A DNA stretch of 64,000 nt, from NCBI GenBank assembly GCA_029721435.1, contig CM056581.1, forward strand, positions 71,658,712 through 71,722,711, read 5' to 3'. Of this stretch, positions 14,759 to 27,400 are shown one piece after another. Within the stretch, counting starts at the first letter, position 1; every line of letters begins with the position of its first letter. Source of the DNA: Gymnothorax reevesii (taxonomy: Eukaryota > Chordata > Actinopteri > Anguilliformes > Muraenidae). Position numbers and translations under genes: made by a program. The notes below the pieces were generated by a model. The model saw only the letters and a program-made list of their open reading frames with translations, had not been told where the DNA came from and did no database searches.

Positions 14759-17483
14759 AAAGCACATTGGAAAAATTGGTGGCATATATGCAGTGCAACA
14801 GAGATCTAAAGCATTTCCCAGGCCAGATACACGCAGAGATTCACATTCTGAGCTTAAAACCTCAAAGAAGCGTGTTTTCATGAAAGAGCGTATGGAGACA
14901 ATATCAGCGCTCTAGGTCGCTTCCTTAAGAAGATAGCAGCCAATTCACTCCTATTTAGTCATACAGTGAAACTTCACTCATGTTTGTCACTTTCCCACTG
15001 ATTTACACACAGAATGAAAATTTTTGACATGCAGAAGTTAAAAAAAAGAAAGTTTTTAAAAAAGTGCATATCTTCACTTCAGAGACTCATATTCACTTCC
15101 AATAGGCCATACAAGCACATTGGAAAAATTGGTGGCATATATGCAGTGCAACAGAGATCTGAAGCATTTCCCAGGCCAGATACACGCAGAGATTCACATT
15201 CTGAGCTTAAAACCTCAAAGAAGCGTGTTTTCATGAAAGAGCGTATGGAGACAATATCAGCGCTCTAGCTCGCTTCCTAAAGAAGATAGCAGCCAATTCA
15301 CTCCTATTTAGTCATACAGTGAAAATTCACTCATGTTTGTCACTTTCCCACTGATTTACACACAGAATGAAAATTTTTGACATGCAGAAGTTAAAAAAAA
15401 GAAAGTTTTTAAAAAAGTGTATATCTTCACTACAGAGACTCATATTCACTTCCAATAGGCCATAAAAACACATTGGAAAAATGGATGGCATATATGCAGT
15501 GCAACAGTGATCTGAAGCATTTCCCAGGCCAGATACACGCAGAGATTCACATTCTGAGCTTAAAACCTCAAAGAAGCGTGTTTTCATGAAAGAGCGTATG
15601 GAGACAATATCAGCGCTCTAGCTCGCTTCCTTAAGAAGATAGCAGCCAATTCACTCCTATTTAGTCATACAGTGAAACTTCACTCATGTTTGTCACTTTC
15701 CCACTGATTTACACACAGAATGAAAATTTTTGACATGCAGAAGTTAAAAAAAAGAAAGTTTTTAAAAAAGTGCATATCTTCACTTCAGAGACTCATATTC
15801 ACTTCCAATAGGCCATACAAGCACATTGGAAAAATTGGTGGCATATATGCAGTGCAACAGAGATCTGAAGCATTTCCCAGGCCAGATACACGCAGAGATT
15901 CACATTCTGAGCTTAAAACCTCAAAGAAGCGTGTTTTCATGAAAGAGCGTATGGAGACAATATCAGCGCTCTAGCTCGCTTCCTAAAGAAGATAGCAGCC
16001 AATTCACTCCTATTTAGTCATACAGTGAAAATTCACTCATGTTTGTCACTTTCCCACTGATTTACACACAGAATGAAAATTTTTGACATGCAGAAGTTAA
16101 AAAAAAGAAAGTTTTTAAAAAAGTGTATATCTTCACTACAGAGACTCATATTCACTTCCAATAGGCCATAAAAACACATTGGAAAAATGGATGGCATATA
16201 TGCAGTGCAACAGTGATCTGAAGCATTTCCCAGGCCAGATACACGCAGAGATTCACATTCTGAGCTTAAAACCTCAAAGAAGCGTGTTTTCATGAAAGAG
16301 CGTATGGAGACAATATCAGCGCTCTAGCTCGCTTCCTTAAGAAGATAGCAGCCAATTCACTCCTATTTAGTCATACAGTGAAAATTCACTCATGTTTGTC
16401 ACTTTCCCACTGATTTACACACGGATTGAAACTTTTTGACAAGCAGAAGTAAAAAAAAAGAAAGTGTTTAAAAAAGTGCATATCTTCACTTCAGAGACTC
16501 ATATTCACTTCCAATAGGCCATACAAGCAAATTGGACAAATTGCTGCCATATATGCAGTGCACAGTGATCTGAAGCATTTCCCAGCCCAGATACACGAAC
16601 AGATTCACTTTCTGAGCTTAAAACCTAGAAGAAGCGTGTTTTCATGAAAGAGCGTATGGAGACAATATCAGCGCTCTAGCTCGCTTCCTTAAGAAGATAG
16701 CAGCCAATTCACTCCTATTTAGTCATACAGTGAAAATTCACTCAAGTTTGTCACTTTCCCACTGATTTACACACAGAATGAACATTTTTTACATGCAGAA
16801 GTTAAAAAAAAGAAAGTTTTTAAAAAAGTGTATATCTTCACTACAGAGACTCATATTCACTTCCAATAGGCCATAAAAACACATTGGAAAAATGGATGGC
16901 ATATATGCAGTGCAACAGTGATCTGAAGCATTTCCCAGGCCAGATACACGCAGAGATTCACATTCTGAGCTTAAAACCTCAAAGTAGCGTGTTTTCATGA
17001 AAGAGCGTATGGAGACAATATCAGCGCTCTAGGTCGCTTCCTAAAGAAGATAGCAGCCAATTCACTCCTATTTAGTCATACAGTGAAAATTCACTCATGT
17101 TTGTCACTTTCCCTCTGATTTACACACAGAATGAAAATTTTTGACATGCAGAAGTTAAAAAAAAGAAAGTTTTTAAAAAAGTGTATATCTTCACTACAGA
17201 GACTCATATTCACTTCCTATAGGCCATAAAAACACATTGGAAAAATGGATGGCATACATGCAGTGCAACTGTGATCTGAAGCATTTCCCATGCCAGATAC
17301 ACGCAGAGATTCACATTCTGAGCTTAAAACCTCAAAGAAGCGTTTTTTCATGAAAGAGCGTATGGAGACAATATCAGCGCTCTAGGTCGCTTCCTAAAGA
17401 AGATAGCAGCCAATTCACTCCTATTTAGTCATACAGTGAAAATTCACTCATGTTTGTCACTTTCCCACTGATTTACACACGGA
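14759..17483. repeat. Third, shorter relative of the 12-mer block
   Basis: Carries the same ordered markers as 7,360-10,430: gatctaaagc near 14,805, gtgaaacttcac upstream of 15,014 and 15,720, ctcaagtttgtc with aacattttttacatg near 16,742-16,795, and caactgtgatc, cccatgcc and gcgttttttc at 17,266-17,350. It lacks the type B monomer found at about 8,320 in copy 1, so it is a variant with an internal loss and not an exact third copy. The right boundary is approximate. Confidence 0.65.
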
Positions 17484-19521
17484 TTGAAACTTTTTGACAA
17501 GCAGAATTTAAAAAAAAGAAAGTTTTTAAAAAAGTGCATATCTTCACTTCAGAGACTCATATTCACTTCCAATAGGCCATACAAGCAAATTGGACAAATT
17601 GCTGCCATATATGCAGTGCACAGTGATCTGAAGCATTTCCCAGCCCAGATACACGAACAGATTCACTTTCTGAGCTTAAAACCTAGAAGAAGCGTGTTTT
17701 CATGAAAGAGCGTATGGAGACAATTTCAGCGCTCTAGCTCGCTTCCTTAAGAAGATAGCAGCCAATTCACTCCTATTTAGTCATACAGTGAAAATTCACT
17801 CATGTTTGTCACTTTCCCACTGATTTACACACAGAATGAAAATTTTTGACATGCAGAAGTTAAAAAAAAGAAAGTTTTTAAAAAAGTGCATATCTTCACT
17901 TCAGAGACTCATATTCACTTCCAATAGGCCATACAAGCACATTGGAAAAATTGGTGGCATATATGCAGTGCAATAGAGATCTGAAGCATTTCCCAGGCCA
18001 GATACACGCAGAGATTCACATTCTGAGCTTGAAACCTCAAAGAAGCGTGTTTTCATGAAAGAGCGTATGGAGACAATATCAGCGCTCTAGCTCGCTTCCT
18101 AAAGAAGATAGCAGCCAATTCACTCCTATTTAGTCATACAGTGAAAATTCACTCATGTTTGTCACTTTCCCACTGATTTACACACAGAATGAAAATTTTT
18201 GACATGCAGAAGTTAAAAAAAAGAAAGTTTTTAAAAAAGTGTATATCTTCACTACAGAGACTCATATTCACTTCCAATAGGCCATAAAAACACATTGGAA
18301 AAATGGATGGCATATATGCAGTGCAACAGTGATCTGAAGCATTTCCCAGGCCAGATACACGCAGAGATTCACATTCTGAGCTTGAAACCTCAAAGAAGCG
18401 TGTTTTCATGAAAGAGCGTATGGAGACAATATCAGCGCTCTAGCTCGCTTCCTTAAGAAGATAGAAGCCAATTCACTCCTATTTAGTCATACAGTGAAAA
18501 TTCACTCATGTTTGTCACTTTCCCACTGATTTACACACAGAATGAAAATTTTTGACATGCAGAAGTTAAAAAAAAGAAAGTTTTTAAAAAAGTGTATATC
18601 TTCACTACAGAGACTCATATTCACTTCCAATAGGCCATAAAAACACATTGGAAAAATGGATGGCATATATGCAGTGCAACAGTGATCTGAAGCATTTCCC
18701 AGGCCAGATACACGCAGAGATTCACATTCTGAGCTTAAAACCTAAAAGAAGCGTGTTTTCATGAAAGAGCGTATGGAGACAATATCAGCGCTCTTGGTCG
18801 CTTCCTTAAGAAGATAGCAGCCAATTCACTCCTATTTAGTCATACAGTGAAAATTCACTCATGTTTGTCACTTTCCCACTGATTTACACACGGATTGAAA
18901 CTTTTTGACAAGCAGAAGTAAAAAAAAAGAAAGTTTTTAAAAAAGTGCATATCTTCACTTCAGAGACTCATATTCACTTCCAATAGGCCATACAAGCAAA
19001 TTGGACAAATTGCTGCCATATATGCAGTGCACAGTGATCTGAAGCATTTCCCAGCCCAGATACACGAACAGATTCACTTTCTGAGCTTAAAACCTAGAAG
19101 AAGCGTGTTTTCATGAAAGAGCGTATGGAGACAATATCAGCGCTCTAGCTCGCTTCCTTAAGAGGATAGCAGCCAATTCACTCCTATTTAGTCATACAGT
19201 GAAAATTCACTCATGTTTGTCACTTTCCCACTGATTTACACACAGAATGAAAATTTTTGACATGCAGAAGTTAAAAAAAAGAAAGTTTTTAAAAAAGTGT
19301 ATATCTTCACTTCAGAGACTCATATTCACTTCCAATAGGCCATACAAGCACATTGGAAAAATTGGTGGCATATATGCAGTGCAACAGAGATCTGAAGCAT
19401 TTCCCAGGCCAGATACACGCAGAGATTCACATTCTGAGCTTAAAACCTCAAAGTAGCGTGTTTTCATGAAAGAGCGTATGGAGACAATATCAGCGCTCTA
19501 GGTCGCTTCCTCAAGAAGATT

Positions 19522-21991
19522 GCAGCCAATTCACTCCTATTTAGTCATACAGTGAAAATTCACTCATGTTTGTCACTTTCCCACTGATTTACACACAGAA
19601 TGAAAATTTTCGACATGCAGAAGTTAAAAAAAAGAAAGTTTTTAAAAAAGTGTATATCTTCACTTCAGAGACTCATATTCACTTCCAATAGGCCATACAA
19701 GCACATTGGAAAAATTGGTGGCATGTATGCAGTGCAACAGAGATCTGAAGCATTTCCCAGGCCAGATACAGGCAGAGATTCACATTCTGAGCTTAAAACC
19801 TCAAAGAAGCGTGTTTTCATGAAAGAGCGTATGGAGACAATATCAGCGCTCTAGCTCGCTTCCTTAAGAAAATAGCAGCCAATTCACTCCTATTTAGTCA
19901 TACAGTGAAAATTCACTCATGTTTGTCACTTTCCCACTGATTTACACACAGAATGAAAATTTTCGACATGCAGAAGTTAAAAAAAAGAAAGTTTTTAAAA
20001 AAGTGTATATCTTCACTTCAGAGACTCATATTCACTTCCAATAGGCCATACAAGCACATTGGAAAAATTGGTGGCATGTATGCAGTGCAACAGAGATCTG
20101 AAGCATTTCCCAGGCCAGATACAGGCAGAGATTCACATTCTGAGCTTAAAACCTCAAAGAAGCGTGTTTTCATGAAAGAGCGTATGGAGACAATATCAGC
20201 GCTCTAGCTCGCTTCCTTAAGAAAATAGCAGCCAATTCACTCCTATTTAGTCATACAGTGAAAATTCACTCATGTTTGTCACTTTCCCACTGATTTACAC
20301 ACAGAATGAAAATTTTTGACATGCAGAAGTTAAAAAAAAGAAAGTTTTTAAAAAAGTGTATATCTTCACTACAGAGACTCATATTCTCTTCCAATAGGCC
20401 ATAAAAACACATTGGAAAAATGGATGGCATACATGCAGTGCAACAGTGATCTGAAGCATTTCCCAGGCCAGATACACGCAGAGATTCACATTCTGAGCTT
20501 AAAACCTCAAAGTACCGTGTTTTCATGAAAGAGCGTATGGAGACAATATCAGCGCTCTAGGTCGCTTCCTTAAGAAGATAGCAGCCAATTCACTCCTATT
20601 TAGTCATACAGTGAAAATTCACTCATGTTTGTCACTTTCCCACTGATTTACACACGGATTGAAACTTTTTGACAAGCAGAAGTTAAAAAAAAGAAAGTTT
20701 TTAAAAAAGTGCATATCTTCACTTCAGAGACTCATATTCACTTCCAATAGGCCATACAAGCACATTGGAAAAATTGGTGGCATGTATGCAGTGCAACAGA
20801 GATCTGAAGCATTTCCCAGGCCAGATACAGGCAGAGATTCACATTCTGAGCTTAAAACCTCAAAGAAGCGTGTTTTCATGAAAGAGCGTATGGAGACAAT
20901 ATCAGCGCTCTAGCTCGCTTCCTTAAGAAAATAGCAGCCAATTCACTCCTATTTAGTCATACAGTGAAAATTCACTCATGTTTGTCACTTTCCCACTGAT
21001 TTACACACAGAATGAAAATTTTTGACATGCAGAAGTTAAAAAAAAGAAAGTTTTTAAAAAAGTGTATATCTTCACTACAGAGACTCATATTCTCTTCCAA
21101 TAGGCCATAAAAACACATTGGAAAAATGGATGGCATACATGCAGTGCAACAGTGATCTGAAGCATTTCCCAGGCCAGATACACGCAGAGATTCACATTCT
21201 GAGCTTAAAACCTCAAAGTAGCGTGTTTTCATGAACGAGCGTATGGAGACAATATCAGCGCTCTAGGTCGCTTCCTTAAGAAGATAGCAGCCAATTCACT
21301 CCTATTTAGTCATACAGTGAAAATTCACTCATGTTTGTCACTTTCCCACTGATTTACACACGGATTGAAACTTTTTGACAAGCAGAAGTTAAAAAAAAGA
21401 AAGTTTTTAAAAAAGTGCATATCTTCACTTCAGAGACTCATATTCACTTCCAATAGGCCATACAAGCAAATTGGACAAATTGCTGCCATATATGCAGTGC
21501 ACAGTGATCTGAAGCATTTCCCAGCCCAGATACACGAACAGATTCACTTTCTGAGCTTAAAACCTAGAAGAAGCGTGTTTTCATGAAAGAGCGTATGGAG
21601 ACAATATCAGCGCTCTAGCTCGCTTCCTTAAGAAGACAGCAGCCAATTCACTCCTATTTAGTCATACAGTGAAAATTCACTCATGTTTGTCACTTTCCCA
21701 CTGATTTACACACAGAATGAAAATTTTTGACATGCAGAAGTTAAAAAAAAGAAAGTTTTTAAAAAAGTGTATATCTTCACTTCAGAGACTAATATTCACT
21801 TCCAATAGGCCATACAAGCACATTGGAAAAATTGGTGGCATATATGCAGTGCAACAGAGATCTGAAGCATTTCCCAGGCCAGATACACGCAGAGATTCAC
21901 ATTCTGAGCTTAAAACCTCAAAGAAGCGTGTTTTCATGAAAGAGCGTATGGAGACAATATCAGCGCTCTAGGTCGCTTCCTTAAGAAGATA
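19522..21991. repeat. Higher-order satellite repeat, 7-mer, copy 1 (2,470 bp)
   Basis: Seven monomers repeated at +2,470 bp. Shared private markers: agatacaggcagag, tattctcttccaa, agtaccgtgttt (20,512 / 22,982), atgaacgagcg (21,233 / 23,703) and aagaaaatagcag. The left limit is set by gattgcag at 19,521, which copy 2 does not share. Confidence 0.8.
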
Positions 21992-24461
21992 GCAGCCAAT
22001 TCACTCCTATTTAGTCATACAGTGAAAATTCACTCATGTTTGTCACTTTCCCACTGATTTACACACAGAATGAAAATTTTCGACATGCAGAAGTTAAAAA
22101 AAAGAAAGTTTTTAAAAAAGTGTATATCTTCACTTCAGAGACTCATATTCACTTCCAATAGGCCATACAAGCACATTGGAAAAATTGGTGGCATGTATGC
22201 AGTGCAACAGAGATCTGAAGCATTTCCCAGGCCAGATACAGGCAGAGATTCACATTCTGAGCTTAAAACCTCAAAGAAGCGTGTTTTCATGAAAGAGCGT
22301 ATGGAGACAATATCAGCGCTCTAGCTCGCTTCCTTAAGAAAATAGCAGCCAATTCACTCCTATTTAGTCATACAGTGAAAATTCACTCATGTTTGTCACT
22401 TTCCCACTGATTTACACACAGAATGAAAATTTTCGACATGCAGAAGTTAAAAAAAAGAAAGTTTTTAAAAAAGTGTATATCTTCACTTCAGAGACTCATA
22501 TTCACTTCCAATAGGCCATACAAGCACATTGGAAAAATTGGTGGCATGTATGCAGTGCAACAGAGATCTGAAGCATTTCCCAGGCCAGATACAGGCAGAG
22601 ATTCACATTCTGAGCTTAAAACCTCAAAGAAGCGTGTTTTCATGAAAGAGCGTATGGAGACAATATCAGCGCTCTAGCTCGCTTCCTTAAGAAAATAGCA
22701 GCCAATTCACTCCTATTTAGTCATACAGTGAAAATTCACTCATGTTTGTCACTTTCCCACTGATTTACACACAGAATGAAAATTTTTGACATGCAGAAGT
22801 TAAAAAAAAGAAAGTTTTTAAAAAAGTGTATATCTTCACTACAGAGACTCATATTCTCTTCCAATAGGCCATAAAAACACATTGGAAAAATGGATGGCAT
22901 ACATGCAGTGCAACAGTGATCTGAAGCATTTCCCAGGCCAGATACACGCAGAGATTCACATTCTGAGCTTAAAACCTCAAAGTACCGTGTTTTCATGAAA
23001 GAGCGTATGGAGACAATATCAGCGCTCTAGGTCGCTTCCTTAAGAAGATAGCAGCCAATTCACTCCTATTTAGTCATACAGTGAAAATTCACTCATGTTT
23101 GTCACTTTCCCACTGATTTACACACGGGTTGAAACTTTTTGACAAGCAGAAGTTAAAAAAAAGAAAGTTTTTAAAAAAGTGCATATCTTCACTTCAGAGA
23201 CTCATATTCACTTCCAATAGGCCATACAAGCACATTGGAAAAATTGGTGGCATGTATGCAGTGCAACAGAGATCTGAAGCATTTCCCAGGCCAGATACAG
23301 GCAGAGATTCACATTCTGAGCTTAAAACCTCAAAGAAGCGTGTTTTCATGAAAGAGCGTATGGAGACAATATCAGCGCTCTAGCTCGCTTCCTTAAGAAA
23401 ATAGCAGCCAATTCACTCCTATTTAGTCATACAGTGAAAATTCACTCATGTTTGTCACTTTCCCACTGATTTACACACAGAATGAAAATTTTTGACATGC
23501 AGAAGTTAAAAAAAAGAAAGTTTTTAAAAAAGTGTATATCTTCACTACAGAGACTCATATTCTCTTCCAATAGGCCATAAAAACACATTGGAAAAATGGA
23601 TGGCATACATGCAGTGCAACAGTGATCTGAAGCATTTCCCAGGCCAGATACACGCAGAGATTCACATTCTGAGCTTAAAACCTCAAAGTAGCGTGTTTTC
23701 ATGAACGAGCGTATGGAGACAATATCAGCGCTCTAGGTCGCTTCCTTAAGAAGATAGCAGCCAATTCACTCCTATTTAGTCATACAGTGAAAATTCACTC
23801 ATGTTTGTCACTTTCCCACTGATTTACACACGGATTGAAACTTTTTGACAAGCAGAAGTTAAAAAAAAGAAAGTTTTTAAAAAAGTGCATATCTTCACTT
23901 CAGAGACTCATATTCACTTCCAATAGGCCATACAAGCAAATTGGACAAATTGCTGCCATATATGCAGTGCACAGTGATCTGAAGCATTTCCCAGCCCAGA
24001 TACACGAACAGATTCACTTTCTGAGCTTAAAACCTAGAAGAAGCGTGTTTTCATGAAAGAGCGTATGGAGACAATATCAGCGCTCTAGCTCGCTTCCTTA
24101 AGAAGATAGCAGCCAATTCACTCCTATTTAGTCATACAGTGAAAATTCACTCATGTTTGTCACTTTCCCACTGATTTACACACAGAATGAAAATTTTTGA
24201 CATGCAGAAGTTAAAAAAAAGAAAGTTTTTAAAAAAGTGTATATCTTCACTTCAGAGACTAATATTCACTTCCAATAGGCCATACAAGCACATTGGAAAA
24301 ATTGGTGGCATATATGCAGTGCAACAGAGATCTGAAGCATTTCCCAGGCCAGATACACGCAGAGATTCACATTCTGAGCTTAAAACCTCAAAGAAGCGTG
24401 TTTTCATGAAAGAGCGTATGGAGACAATATCAGCGCTCTAGGTCGCTTCCTTAAGAAGATA
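21992..24461. repeat. Higher-order satellite repeat, 7-mer, copy 2 (2,470 bp)
   Basis: Tandem copy of 19,522-21,991. Differences seen are cacacgggttg at 23,125 (copy 1 has cacacggattg) and aagatagcag where copy 1 has aagacagcag at 21,635. A partial third copy continues to about 24,810, where gatagcag replaces the expected aatagcag. Confidence 0.8.
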
Positions 24462-27400
24462 GCAGCCAATTCACTCCTATTTAGTCATACAGTGAAAATT
24501 CACTCATGTTTGTCACTTTCCCACTGATTTACACACAGAATGAAAATTTTCGACATGCAGAAGTTAAAAAAAAGAAAGTTTTTAAAAAAGTGTATATCTT
24601 CACTTCAGAGACTCATATTCACTTCCAATAGGCCATACAAGCACATTGGAAAAATTGGTGGCATGTATGCAGTGCAACAGAGATCTGAAGCATTTCCCAG
24701 GCCAGATACAGGCAGAGATTCACATTCTGAGCTTAAAACCTCAAAGAAGCGTGTTTTCATGAAAGAGCGTATGGAGACAATATCAGCGCTCTAGCTCGCT
24801 TCCTTAAGAAGATAGCAGCCAATTCACTCCTATTTAGTCATACAGTGAAAATTCACTCATGTTTGTCACTTTCCCACTGATTTACACACAGAATGAAAAT
24901 TTTTGACATGCAGAAGTTAAAAAAAAGAAAGTTTTTAAAAAAGTGTATATCTTCACTAGAGAGACTCATATTCACTTCCAATAGGCCATAAAAACACATT
25001 GGAAAAATGGATGGCATACATGCAGTGCAACAGTGATCTGAAGCATTTCCCAGGCCAGATACACGCAGAGATTCACATTCTGAGCTTAAAACCTCAAAGT
25101 AGCGTGTTTTCATGAAAGAGCGTATGGAGACAATTTCAGCGCTCTAGGTCGCTTCCTTAAGAAGATAGCAGCCAATTCACTCCTATTTAGTCATACAGTG
25201 AAAATTCACTCATGTTTGTCACTTTCCCACTGATTTACACACGGATTGAAACTTTTTGAAAAGCAGAAGTTAAAAAAAAGAAAGTTTTTAAAAAAGTGCA
25301 TATCTTCACTTCAGAGACTCATATTCACTTCCAATAGGCCAAACAAGCAAATTGGACAAATTGCTGCCATATATGCAGTGCACAGTGATCTGAAGCATTT
25401 CCCAGCCCAGATACACGAACAGATTCACTTTCTGAGCTTAAAACCTAGAAGAAGCGTGTTTTCATGAAAGAGCGTATGGAGACAATATCAGCGCTCTAGG
25501 TCGCTTCCTTAAGAAGATAGAAGCCAATTCACTCCTATTTAGTCATACAGTGAAAATTCACTCATGTTTGTCACTTTCCCACTGATTTACACACAGAATG
25601 AAAATTTTTGACATGCAGAAGTTAAAAAAAAGAAAGTTTTTAAAAAAGTGTATAACTTCACTTCAGAGACTAATATTCACTTCCAATAGGCCATACAAGC
25701 ACATTGGAAAAATTGGTGGCATATATGCAGTGCAACAGAGATCTGAAGCATTTCCCAGGCCAGATACACGCAGAGATTCACATTCTTAGCTTAAAACCTC
25801 AAAGAAGCGTGTTTTCATGAAAGAGCGTATGGAGACAATATCAGCGCTCTAGGTCGCTTCCTTAAGAAGATAGCAGCCAATTCACTCCTATTTAGTCATA
25901 CAGTGAAAATTCACTCATGTTTGTCACTTTCCCACTGATTTACACACAGAATGAAAATTTTCGACATGCAGAAGTTAAAAAAAAGAAAGTTTTTAAAAAA
26001 GTGTATATCTTCACTTCAGAGACTCATATTCACTTCCAATAGGCCATACAAGCACATTGGAAAAATTGGTGGCATGTATGCAGTGCAACAGAGATCTGAA
26101 GCATTTCCCAGGCCAGATACACGCAGAGATTCACATTCTGAGCTTAAAACCTCAAAGAAGCGTGTTTTCATGAAAGAGCGTATGGAGACAATATCAGCGC
26201 TCTAGGTCGCTTCCTTAAGAAGATAGCAGCCAATTCACTCCTATTTAGTCATACAGTGAAAATTCACTCATGTTTGTCACTTTCCCACTGATTTACACAC
26301 AGAATGAAAATTTTTGACATGCAGAAGTTAAAAAAAAGAAAGTTTTTAAAAAAGTGTATATCTTCACTACAGAGACTCATATTCTCTTCCAATAGGCCAT
26401 AAAAACACATTGGAAAAATGGATGGCATACATGCAGTGCAACTGTGATCTGAAGCATTTCCCATGCCAGATACACGCAGAGATTCACATTCTGAGCTTAA
26501 AACCTCAAAGAAGCGTTTTTTCATGAAAGAGCGTATGGAGACAATATCAGCGCTCTAGGTCGCTTCCTAAAGAAGATAGCAGCCAATTCACTCCTATTTA
26601 GTCATACAGTGAAAATTCACTCATGTTTGTCACTTTCCCACTGATTTACACACAGAATGAAAATTTTTGACATGCAGAAGTTAAAAAAAAGAAAGTTTTT
26701 AAAAAAGTGCATATCTTCACTTCAGAGACTCATATTCACTTCCAATAGGCCATAAAAACACATTGGAAAAATGGATGGCATATATGCAGTGCAACAGTGA
26801 TCTGAAGCATTTCCCAGGCCAGATACACGCAGAGATTCACATTCTGAGCTTGAAACCTCAAAGAAGCGTGTTTTCATGAAAGAGCGTATGGAGACAATAT
26901 CAGCGCTCTAGGTCGCTTCCTTAAGAAGATAGCAGCCAATTCACTCCTATTTAGTCATACAGTGAAAATTCACTCATGTTTGTCACTTTCCCACTGATTT
27001 ACACACGGATTGAAACTTTTTGACAAGCAGAAGTAAAAAAAAAGAAAGTTTTTAAAAAAGTGCATATCTTCACTTCAGAGACTCATATTCACTTCCAATA
27101 GGCCATACAAGCAAATTGGACAAATTGCTGCCATATATGCAGTGCACAGTGATCTGAAGCATTTCCCAGCCCAGATACACGAACAGATTCACTTTCTGAG
27201 CTTAAAACCTAGAAGAAGCGTGTTTTCATGAAAGAGCGTATGGAGACAATATCAGCGCTCTAGCTCGCTTCCTTAAGAGGATAGCAGCCAATTCACTCCT
27301 ATTTAGTCATACAGTGAAAATTCACTCATGTTTGTCACTTTCCCACTGATTTACACACAGAATGAAAATTTTTGACATGCAGAAGTTAAAAAAAAGAAAG

